A program made the position numbers and the translations under genes. From positions 1 through 7,579 of the forward strand of contig JASJAL010000423.1 in assembly GCA_030067055.1 (NCBI GenBank): a DNA stretch of 7,579 nt, in the 5' to 3' direction. The notes below the pieces were generated by a model. That model ran no database searches and was not told the origin of the DNA. It worked only from the letters and a program-made list of their open reading frames with translations. The stretch comes from Kiloniellales bacterium. Lineage in GTDB: Bacteria > Pseudomonadota > Alphaproteobacteria > Kiloniellales > JAKSBE01. Every line of letters starts with the position of its first letter. Within the stretch, counting starts at the first letter, position 1. Of the stretch, positions 1 to 5,760 are shown in pieces.

Positions 1-1191
1 GAGCTCGAGACCGACAAGGTGACCCTCGAAGTCAACGCCCCGGTGTCGGGCGTGCTCAGCGAGATCAAGGTGCAGGAAGGCGCCACCGTCGAGGTCGGCA
101 GCGTGCTGGCGATCGTGACCGGCGGCGGCGCCCCCGCGGTCGCCGCGGCCACCCCGGCGCCAGCCGCGACCGCGCCGGCGGCCGCCGAGGCCGGGCCGGC
201 CCACGGCGAGCTCTCGCCGGCGGTGCGCAAGATGCTGGCCGAAAACAAGCTCGACCCGGCCCAGGTGCCCGGCACCGGCAAGGACGGCCGAATCACCACC
301 GAGGACGTTGTCGACTACCTGGAAAAGGGCGGCGCCGCGGCGGCGCCGGCGCCCGCTCCGACCTCTTCAGGGGGCTTCGCTCCCGGCACGGTCCCGCGCA
401 GCGGCCCCGGCGGCAAGATCACCAAGGCCGACCTCCAGGGGGTACTCGGTGCGGCGGCCGTCTCGGCCAAGGCGCCCGCGGCGGCGGCCGGCCCGCGCGA
501 GGAGCGGGTCCGCATGACCAAGCTGCGCCAGACCATCGCCCGGCGCCTGAAGGAGGCCCAGACCACCGCGGCCATGCTGACCACCTTCAACGAGGTCGAC
601 ATGGGCGCGGTCATGGCGCTGCGCGCCAAGCACAAGGAGGGCTTCGAGAAGAAGCACGGGGTCAAGCTCGGCTTCATGTCCTTCTTCGCAAAGGCCGTGG
701 TCGCGGCGCTGCAGGAGATCCCCTCGGTCAACGCCCGGATCGACGGCGAGGAGATCGTCTACAACAAGTTCTACGACATCGGCATGGCGGTCTCGACGCC
801 CAACGGCCTGATGGTCCCGATCCTCCGCGACTGCGACACCAAGTCCTTCGCCGAGATCGAAGCGGCCCTGGGCGAAGTCGCGGCACGGGCGCGCGACGGC
901 AAGATCGGCATGGACGAGCTGCAAGGCGGCAGCTTCACCATCACCAACGGCGGGGTCTTCGGCTCGCTCAACTCGACGCCTATCCTCAACATGCCGCAGT
1001 CGGCGATCCTGGGCCTCCACAAGATCCAGGAGCGCCCCATGGCTGTGAAGGGTGAGGTGGTGATCCGGCCGATGATGTACCTGGCGATGAGCTACGACCA
1101 CCGGATCATCGACGGCCGCGAGGCCGTGACCTTCCTGGTCCGGGTCAAGGAGTGCATCGAGGATCCCGAACGGATGCTGGTCGGGCTCTGA
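1..1191 (+). CDS. odhB: 2-oxoglutarate dehydrogenase E2 component (dihydrolipoyllysine-residue succinyltransferase), 5'-truncated
   Basis: This E2 core enzyme of the 2-oxoglutarate dehydrogenase complex transfers the succinyl group from lipoyl-lysine to CoA in the TCA cycle (cytoplasm). The frame is open from base 1, so the start lies outside the window; 396 residues are visible and roughly 35-40 seem missing. Numbering from base 1: the end of the lipoyl domain with the ETDKV motif (lipoyl-lysine K6); an Ala/Pro-rich linker; a peripheral subunit (E3)-binding domain at about 70-107; a second Ala/Pro linker holding a partial repeat of that domain at 129-149; and the acyltransferase domain from about 165. 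The active-site motif DHRIIDG gives H367 and D371. The stretch [13 protein letters not shown]...TFNEVDM and the C-terminal end favour the succinyltransferase over the pyruvate dehydrogenase E2. The upstream gene is probably the E1 gene odhA, which is not seen. sucB is the equivalent enterobacterial name. Confidence 0.96.
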   Translation, partial: ELETDKVTLEVNAPVSGVLSEIKVQEGATVEVGSVLAIVTGGGAPAVAAATPAPAATAPAAAEAGPAHGELSPAVRKMLAENKLDPAQVPGTGKDGRITTEDVVDYLEKGGAAAAPAPAPTSSGGFAPGTVPRSGPGGKITKADLQGVLGAAAVSAKAPAAAAGPREERVRMTKLRQTIARRLKEAQTTAAMLTTFNEVDMGAVMALRAKHKEGFEKKHGVKLGFMSFFAKAVVAALQEIPSVNARIDGEEIVYNKFYDIGMAVSTPNGLMVPILRDCDTKSFAEIEAALGEVAARARDGKIGMDELQGGSFTITNGGVFGSLNSTPILNMPQSAILGLHKIQERPMAVKGEVVIRPMMYLAMSYDHRIIDGREAVTFLVRVKECIEDPERMLVGL

Positions 1192-1222
1192 CCGACTACC
1201 GAAGTCCCGGTATCTCTGCACC

Positions 1223-1241
1223 AAGCGGGTTTTCCCGACTT
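1223..1241 (+). terminator. Possible weak hairpin after odhB
   Basis: AAGCGGG and CCCG(A)CTT flank a TTTT loop, giving a seven-pair stem with one bulged A, 32 bp after the odhB stop. No U-tract follows (next bases GATCCC), so it does not meet the intrinsic-terminator pattern. It could still be an RNA-stabilising or Rho-assisted 3' end. The stem is short enough to be chance. Confidence 0.22.
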
Positions 1242-1302
1242 GATCCCACCTGCCCTCTTCGGCTTGGATTGACGCCTCGCGAGCCGTGAAGGGGACGGCG
1301 AG

Positions 1303-2265
1303 GTGATTTGGGTCTGGCTCTTGGCCGGAGCGGTGTTCGTTTGCCTTGCCGTGCTGGCGGCGCTTCTCGCCTTCGGGACCGCGGAAGTCGGGCCGCCGCG
1401 CGCGGGGCTCGGGTTCGACACCGGGCTCGAGAACCTGGACTACAGCGAGTTGCCGGAGGTCGAACTCTGTCCGGCCCGCGACGGCCAGCAAATCCCCTAC
1501 CGGTACTACGACGCCGAGGCCGAGAAGACGGTCATCCTGATCCACGGCTCCTCCAGCCGCGGCCGCTCCCTTCACGGCCTGGCGGAATACCTGGCCGAGG
1601 CGGAGATCGCCCGCTGCGTCACCCTCGACATGCGGGGCCACGGCTGGGGCCGTCCCGGCGACATCGACGACATCGACCAGCTGGAGCACGACCTCGCCGA
1701 CCTGATCGAGCACCTGGCGCGGCGAGGCCTGGCCAAGCGGCTGGTCGTCCTGGGCTTCTCCATGGGCGGCGGCTTCGCGCTCCGTTTTGCCGGCAGCCGC
1801 TATGGCGAAGAGGCCGTCGCCTACGTCTTCCTCGCACCCTTCATCGCTGCCACGTCGCCGACCCTGCGCCCGGACAACGGCTGGGCCTTCCCACAGCCGG
1901 GACGGATCCTCGCGCTGAAGGTTCTCAACGCGCTCGGCGTCACCGTCTTCAACCGGCTCGTCGCCCTCCGCTTCGCGATCGGCGAGGAGGACCGGCCGGT
2001 CACCACGCCCGACTACTCCTACCGCATGATGGTGGGCTTCGCGCCCAAGGCGGACTACCGGGCCAATCTAAAGCGGGTCACCCGGCCCGGCGTCCTGATC
2101 ATCGGCAGCGAGGACGAGGACTTCCGGGCGGAGGCCTATCCGGAGGACGTGATCGCCCACGCCAAGGACCTGCGGTTCAAGCCGCTGGAGGGCCTGAAGC
2201 ACATGGACCTGATCACTCTGGACCAAGCCTTCCGGGCGATCGGTGAGGAGATCCGCGCTATTTAG
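1303..2265 (+). CDS. Membrane-anchored alpha/beta hydrolase (serine hydrolase, lysophospholipase/MGL-like)
   Basis: A 320-residue protein of the alpha/beta-hydrolase superfamily, likely a carboxylester or lipid hydrolase; the substrate cannot be read from sequence. Residues 2-24 form one hydrophobic helix (WVWLLAGAVFVCLAVLAALL), a probable N-terminal membrane anchor or uncleaved signal. The catalytic fold follows: the oxyanion-hole motif HGSSS begins at H81, the nucleophile elbow GFSMGG places Ser153, the acid is probably D271 (or D273) in GSEDEDF, and the catalytic His is H300 in LKHMDL. A complete triad suggests an active enzyme. The start is GTG 1303, preceded by AAGGGGA (1289-1295) at a 7-nt spacing, and it keeps the anchor helix. 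The gene follows odhB by 111 bp on the same strand and may be read through from it. Its 3' end overlaps the convergent lipoprotein gene by 8 bp. Confidence 0.88.
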   Translation: MIWVWLLAGAVFVCLAVLAALLAFGTAEVGPPRAGLGFDTGLENLDYSELPEVELCPARDGQQIPYRYYDAEAEKTVILIHGSSSRGRSLHGLAEYLAEAEIARCVTLDMRGHGWGRPGDIDDIDQLEHDLADLIEHLARRGLAKRLVVLGFSMGGGFALRFAGSRYGEEAVAYVFLAPFIAATSPTLRPDNGWAFPQPGRILALKVLNALGVTVFNRLVALRFAIGEEDRPVTTPDYSYRMMVGFAPKADYRANLKRVTRPGVLIIGSEDEDFRAEAYPEDVIAHAKDLRFKPLEGLKHMDLITLDQAFRAIGEEIRAI

Positions 2266-2267
2266 CG
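2256..2267. repeat. Small palindrome containing both convergent stop codons
   Basis: CGCTA-TT-TAGCG is a perfect inverted repeat with 5-bp arms. The TAG of the hydrolase gene (2263-2265) and the TAG of the lipoprotein gene (complement of 2258-2260) sit symmetrically in the two arms, so the two reading frames overlap by 8 bp tail to tail. The stem is too short and lacks a U-tract, so it is not a convincing terminator. This means transcripts of the two genes must overlap. Confidence 0.75.
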
Positions 2268-3253
2268 GGCGTCATTGCGAAAAGGCCGATCAGCCGGCCT
2301 TCGCGGTCGTCGGCTTCGGCCAGGGCGCTGTCCTGGGCCAGCTTGACCTGGACCCAGAAGGGCGCGCCTGCGAGATCGAAGACGCCGGGCAGCACGGCGA
2401 CCGGCCAACCGTCGTAGCGGTAGCGCCGGACTCGCTCGGTCTCCTGCGGGAGCCCGGTCGGGCGACGGCTGACCCCCATGACCAGTCGCGACTCCGGGGC
2501 GATCCGGTCGCGGGTCATGACGACGATCAGGTATTCCTGACGGCCCGACGGCCAGGTCGCCGGGCGCCGCAGATCGACGGCGTGGCGCGCCAGGCTGTCG
2601 CGCAGCAGGTGATAGCCGTCCTTGCTGTCGGACTCCACGGCCTCCAGGGGGCCGGCCGGCACGATGTAGAGGTCGACCTCCGGAGTCTCCGACGAGGCCG
2701 GGCCCCAGACGGTGCGCTCCAGCACCAGCCCGCGCGGATCGGCCCGGTAATCGGCCTCGAAGCGCATGGAGAGCCGGCGCCCGGCATCGTCCTCCAGGTC
2801 GACCAGCCCGGCGATGCTACGCGCGGCGGGCGAGCCGTCCAGGGGTTCGTAACGGCTGAAGCGGACCCCTCGGCTGGCGAAGCCCGAGAGTTCGAGATCG
2901 GCCGGCGGTGCCAGGCGTTCGGTGCCGACCACGTCGGTGGTGAGTTCGATGTTGCGGCTGGAGAAGCCCTTGGCCCGCAAGGTCATGGCCAGCACCACCT
3001 GGAAGCCGTCGGTCGGGACGCCGGGACGGCCGACGAAGCGCACCGGGGCGACCGCTGCCTGGTTGACCAATCCGACCGGCGGCAGCGCGAGGCCGTCCCA
3101 GGTCGCCTCCAGTGCCGTGGAACTCTCGGCAGGTGACGGGGAGTCGGCCGCTGGCCATGGCAGGGCGCAGGCGCTCAGGCCGCCGCTCAGCAGGAGGACG
3201 GCGAGGCCGGCCCATCGGGCCGGGCCGCGAGGTTTGGATCCGAGCCGGATCAT
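2258..3253 (-). CDS. Putative outer-membrane lipoprotein of unknown family
   Basis: A 331-residue protein I cannot assign to a family. The N-terminus is a lipoprotein signal: basic residues (R3, K7, R9, R13), a hydrophobic core (LAVLLLSGG, about 17-25) and the lipobox LSAC with Cys29 as the expected acylation site. Position +2 is Ala, not the Asp retention signal, so an outer-membrane location is the default guess. A Pro/Ser/Ala-rich tether (31-46) follows, then a long region with alternating hydrophobic residues and few obvious helices, suggesting a mostly beta domain. No catalytic motif stands out; only Cys29 is a cysteine. The start ATG at 3251-3253 has GGAG at a 6-nt spacing in the gene's own sense. 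The gene points toward DUF1330's downstream side (same strand, 156 bp apart) and converges on the hydrolase. A periplasmic partnership with the membrane-anchored hydrolase is possible but unproven. Confidence 0.8.
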   Translation of the reverse strand: MIRLGSKPRGPARWAGLAVLLLSGGLSACALPWPAADSPSPAESSTALEATWDGLALPPVGLVNQAAVAPVRFVGRPGVPTDGFQVVLAMTLRAKGFSSRNIELTTDVVGTERLAPPADLELSGFASRGVRFSRYEPLDGSPAARSIAGLVDLEDDAGRRLSMRFEADYRADPRGLVLERTVWGPASSETPEVDLYIVPAGPLEAVESDSKDGYHLLRDSLARHAVDLRRPATWPSGRQEYLIVVMTRDRIAPESRLVMGVSRRPTGLPQETERVRRYRYDGWPVAVLPGVFDLAGAPFWVQVKLAQDSALAEADDREGRLIGLFAMTPAK

Positions 3254-3409
3254 CCAGTGCTCCGATACCTTCAGGACCTGGACCTGGCAGAAATCGTGCC
3301 TGGCGATGCCGCGGGTCGCCGGACAGGGCCTCCTACCCGCTACCCTGATAGCCTAAAGCCGCCAAGAAATCGTAAAGCGGCCGCCCGGATGGCCCGAAAT
3401 CCCTGCCGG

Positions 3410-3694
3410 TCAGCTGCCTTCGAGGATGATGATATCGCGCTCCGCGGCGCCCTCGGCGAAGGCCTTGGCCTCGCCATACTCGGGCGAGTTGTAGCAGGCC
3501 ACGGCGGAGTCGAAGTCGGGGAACTCGATCACCACGTTGCGCGGGAAGGCCTCGCCCTCCAGGCATTCGACCCGTCCGCCGCGGGCCAGGAAGCGGCCGC
3601 CGAACTTCTCCACCGCGGCCGGAACCCGTTTGGCGTATTCGCCGTAGGCCTCCGGGTCCGAGACTTTCACGCGCGCGATCCAGTATGCCGACAT
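3410..3694 (-). CDS. DUF1330 family protein
   Basis: A 94-residue cytoplasmic protein, a normal length for the DUF1330 family, whose members fold as dimeric alpha/beta (ferredoxin-like) barrels with no settled biochemical role. Family features are visible throughout: the opening AYWIARVKVSDPEAYGEY, the central GGRFLARGGRVECLEGE (32-48), VVIEFPDFDSAVACYNSPEYGEAKAFA (54-80), and the closing hydrophobic strand DIIILEG (87-93). The start ATG at 3692-3694 is well supported by a strong purine-rich ribosome site, GGGAGGAG, ending 6 nt before it in the gene's sense. It lies divergent to the small gene at 3826, with a 131-bp shared upstream region, and 156 bp upstream of the lipoprotein gene on the same strand. 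The assignment to family is firm; the function is unknown. Confidence 0.93.
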   Translation of the reverse strand: MSAYWIARVKVSDPEAYGEYAKRVPAAVEKFGGRFLARGGRVECLEGEAFPRNVVIEFPDFDSAVACYNSPEYGEAKAFAEGAAERDIIILEGS

Positions 3695-3740
3695 GTCCTA
3701 CTCCTCCCTTTGCCCTGTCCTCTGCGTCTTGCGCGGCCGC

Positions 3741-3770
3741 ACGATAGCCCAGAGGCCGATCAGGTCACAA
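3741..3770 (-). promoter_or_regulatory. Candidate sigma-70-type promoter for the DUF1330 gene
   Basis: On the minus strand TTGTGA (3765-3770, -35-like, 4 of 6 matches to TTGACA) is followed after 18 bp by TATCGT (3741-3746, -10-like, 4 of 6 to TATAAT). That would start transcription about 40 bp before the ATG. The -35 element lies inside the inverted repeat GTCA-CAA-TGAC (3764-3774), a possible operator half-site arrangement. Chance matches of this quality are common, so this is only a candidate. Confidence 0.28.
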
Positions 3771-3779
3771 TGACTTGAG

Positions 3780-3791
3780 GGCCGCGCGGCC
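3780..3791. repeat. 12-bp perfect palindrome in the divergent intergenic region
   Basis: GGCCGCGCGGCC is its own reverse complement and lies between the DUF1330 gene and the divergent gene at 3826. The related string GCGCGGCC also occurs at 3731-3738. It could be a regulator site for the divergent pair, but GC palindromes are frequent in DNA of this composition. Confidence 0.3.
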
Positions 3792-3825
3792 GTCTGGGGC
3801 TTGGCGCTCTCGCCTTGCGCGGGTA

Positions 3826-4215
3826 ATGTCCGCGGCGTTTCACACAATCTCTTGGGATGACGGAACCCGCGTGGCGATGGCCGAACTGACCGAGCGTGAG
3901 GTCCGGGGCCTCTTCAGCGAAGCCGGCTCGGCGGAGTACGAGCTCGACCTGACCGGCGTCGACGAGGAGCACGCCCGCACTGCGATCGCGCGCATGGTCG
4001 AGCGTCAGCGCTTTCGCGAGGACCCGCGCAGCGTCATCGTCCGTCTCGACCCGGCGCGCGCCGGCGGCGGCGAAACCCTGTTCCAGCCGGTCGGCCGGCA
4101 GCTCCTCGACCTGATGAAGCAGGGCTGCGTCAGCCGCTGCCGTCCCCTGCCCAGCGCCGATGGCTTCTTCGTCGAGATGCCCGGCCGCGACTCAGCGCAA
4201 GAAGAACCGGTCTAG
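3826..4215 (+). CDS. Small hypothetical protein, possibly degenerate Smr-like
   Basis: A 129-residue soluble protein without signal or membrane segment. I do not recognise it firmly. Residues 40-119 resemble the layout of a Smr (MutS2 C-terminal) domain: a strand ending in LDLTG (40-44), where Smr has LDLHG; a helix beginning DEEHARTAIARMVERQ (46-61); a strand SVIVRLDPA (69-77), where Smr has a xxIHGKG-type loop; GGGETLFQPVGRQLLDLMKQG (80-100), like the Smr G-x-LR-x-x-V-x-x-WL helix; and a final strand GFFVEM (113-118). The signature histidines are absent, so a nuclease role would not be expected. The start is uncertain: ATG 3826 has no clear ribosome site. TTG 3775 would add 17 residues and lies in the palindromic region; GTG 3871 or ATG 3877 would shorten it. 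The gene is divergent from DUF1330 and ends 97 bp before lpd. Confidence 0.68.
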   Translation: MSAAFHTISWDDGTRVAMAELTEREVRGLFSEAGSAEYELDLTGVDEEHARTAIARMVERQRFREDPRSVIVRLDPARAGGGETLFQPVGRQLLDLMKQGCVSRCRPLPSADGFFVEMPGRDSAQEEPV

Positions 4216-4312
4216 CCGTCGCGCTGCCTGGCCTCGCGCGCCATCCCGGCCGCCCTTGTCCCGGTGACGGACTTGCGGCAAGGTGCCGGGCGGTTCAGCG
4301 GGGCTGAGGAAC

Positions 4313-5722
4313 ATGAGCGACACGACCTATGATCTAGTGGTGATCGGCGGCGGCCCGGGCGGCTACGTCGCCGCGATACGCGCGGCGCAACTCGGCATGA
4401 AGACGGCTTGCGTGGAGTCACGCGGCCGTCTGGGCGGGACCTGCCTCAACGTCGGCTGCATCCCGTCGAAGGCCTTGCTGCATTCCTCGGAGCGCTTCGC
4501 CGAGGCACGCGATCACCTGGCCGACCAGGGAATCAAGGTCGGCAAGCTCGACCTCGACCTCGGCACCATGATGGGCCGCAAGGACAAGGTCGTCGACGAC
4601 CTGACCAAGGGGATCGAGTTCCTCTTCAAGAAGAACAAGATCGACTACGTCAAGGGCTTCGGATCGATCTCGAAACCGGGCGAGGTCGCGGTCAAGGTCA
4701 ATGGCGGCGGCGCGCAGACGCTCAGCACCAAGAACATCCTGATCGCCACCGGCTCGGAGAGCACGCCGTTGCCGGGCGTCGAAATCGACGAGAAGCAGAT
4801 CGTCACCTCGACCGGCGCCTTGGCCCTGGGCAAGGTGCCCAAGACCATGGTGGTGATCGGCGCCGGCGTCATCGGGCTGGAGCTGGGCTCGGTCTGGTCG
4901 CGGCTCGGCGCGGAGGTCACGGTGATCGAGTTCCTGGACCGCATCCTGCCGACCATGGACGGCGAGATCGCCAAGCAGACCCAGCGCGTGCTGGGCAAGC
5001 AGGGCCTGAAGTTCAAGCTGGGCAGCAAGGTCACGGGCGCCAAGACCACCAAGACCGCGGTGACCCTGACCGTCGAACCGGCCAAGGGCGGCGATGCCGA
5101 GACCCTGAAGGCCGAGGTCGTGCTGGTCTCGATCGGCCGCCGGCCCTACACCGAGGGCCTGGGGCTCGAGGCCCTGGGCGTCAAGGTCGACAACCGCGGC
5201 TTCATCCAGGTCGACGAGCGCTTCCAGACCTCGGTGCCGGGCATCTACGCCATCGGCGACTGCATTCCGGGCCCGATGCTGGCGCACAAGGCCGAGGAGG
5301 ATGGGGTCATCTGCGTCGAGATGCTGGACGGCCAGGCCGGGCACGTCGACTACAACCTCTGCCCTTCGGTCGTCTACACCTGGCCCGAGGTCGCCGGCGT
5401 CGGCAAGACCGAGGAGCAGCTCAAGGAGGACGGCGTCGACTACCGGGTCGGCAAGTTCCCCTTCACCGCCAACAGCCGCGGCCGCGCCAACGCCGAGACC
5501 GACGGCGTGGTCAAGATCCTGGCCGACAAGCGCAGCGACAAGGTCCTGGGCGTGCACATCCTGGGGCCCCTGGCCGGCGACCTCCTGCAGGAGGCGGTGG
5601 TGGCGATGGAGTTCGGCGCCTCCGCCGAGGACATCGCGCGTAGCTATCACTCCCATCCCTCGATGAGCGAGGCGGTGAAGGAGGCTGCGCTGGCCGTTCA
5701 CGGCCGGCCGATCCACATCTGA
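4313..5722 (+). CDS. lpd: Dihydrolipoamide dehydrogenase (E3)
   Basis: This flavoprotein disulfide reductase reoxidises dihydrolipoamide on E2 with FAD and passes electrons to NAD+; it serves 2-oxoglutarate dehydrogenase and often other 2-oxoacid complexes. The 469-residue length is typical. Visible motifs are the FAD-binding GGGPGG (12-17), the redox disulfide in GGTCLNVGC (C44 and C49), the NAD-binding GAGVIG (183-188), the second FAD motif YAIGDC with D316, and the dimer-interface catalytic pair H448 and E453 in SHPSMSE. All catalytic residues are intact. The start at ATG 4313 fits the family (MSDTTYDLVVIGGG) and has GAGGA just upstream, though at only 2 nt; an in-frame GTG at 4283 would add ten unconserved residues. 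The gene is separated from odhB by four genes including two reversed ones, so an independent promoter in or before the 97-bp upstream gap is likely, but I see no convincing one. Confidence 0.97.
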   Translation: MSDTTYDLVVIGGGPGGYVAAIRAAQLGMKTACVESRGRLGGTCLNVGCIPSKALLHSSERFAEARDHLADQGIKVGKLDLDLGTMMGRKDKVVDDLTKGIEFLFKKNKIDYVKGFGSISKPGEVAVKVNGGGAQTLSTKNILIATGSESTPLPGVEIDEKQIVTSTGALALGKVPKTMVVIGAGVIGLELGSVWSRLGAEVTVIEFLDRILPTMDGEIAKQTQRVLGKQGLKFKLGSKVTGAKTTKTAVTLTVEPAKGGDAETLKAEVVLVSIGRRPYTEGLGLEALGVKVDNRGFIQVDERFQTSVPGIYAIGDCIPGPMLAHKAEEDGVICVEMLDGQAGHVDYNLCPSVVYTWPEVAGVGKTEEQLKEDGVDYRVGKFPFTANSRGRANAETDGVVKILADKRSDKVLGVHILGPLAGDLLQEAVVAMEFGASAEDIARSYHSHPSMSEAVKEAALAVHGRPIHI

Positions 5723-5730
5723 CCGGGCCG

Positions 5731-5745
5731 GCCGGGCGTCCCGGC
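5731..5745 (+). other. GC-only hairpin between lpd and the MFS genes
   Basis: GCCGGG-CGT-CCCGGC is a perfect 6-bp stem with a 3-nt loop, 8 bp after the lpd stop and 15 bp before the GTG of the transporter gene. No U-tract follows. It may protect the lpd 3' end or reduce read-through into the transporter genes; it is not a standard intrinsic terminator. It may equally be a by-product of GC-rich sequence. Confidence 0.4.
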
Positions 5746-5760
5746 ATGTGAGGGCGGCGC

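Noticed and set aside
367..1713. Open frame of 448 codons on the minus strand across odhB and the hydrolase gene
   Set aside because: It is a compositional shadow: the protein is dominated by V, D, R, G, L and H with no family motif, and it crosses two well-supported genes.
2243..3136. Plus-strand open frame opposite the lipoprotein gene
   Set aside because: The minus-strand frame has a lipobox, a ribosome site and a sensible composition; the plus-strand one has none of these.
3357..3380. GCCGC/GCGGC arms around an AT-richer loop downstream of DUF1330, considered as a terminator
   Set aside because: Only five GC pairs with a 14-nt loop, and only three T residues after it on the minus strand; too weak to call.
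3254..3409. Promoter for the lipoprotein gene
   Set aside because: I saw TTGGCG and TTTACG as possible -35 boxes on the minus strand, but no acceptable -10 at the right spacing. The region holds no other feature I can support.
3257..3778. Plus-strand open frame of 173 codons opposite the DUF1330 gene
   Set aside because: DUF1330 on the minus strand is a recognised family with a strong ribosome site, so this frame is its shadow.
4272..4282. Inverted repeat CTTGC-G-GCAAG upstream of lpd
   Set aside because: Five-bp arms with a 1-nt spacer, not linked to a promoter match; likely chance.
4418..5716. Open frame of 432 codons antisense to lpd
   Set aside because: Long antisense frames are expected opposite GC-rich genes. 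The translation is rich in A, D, L, G and H with no domain, and lpd on the other strand is certain.
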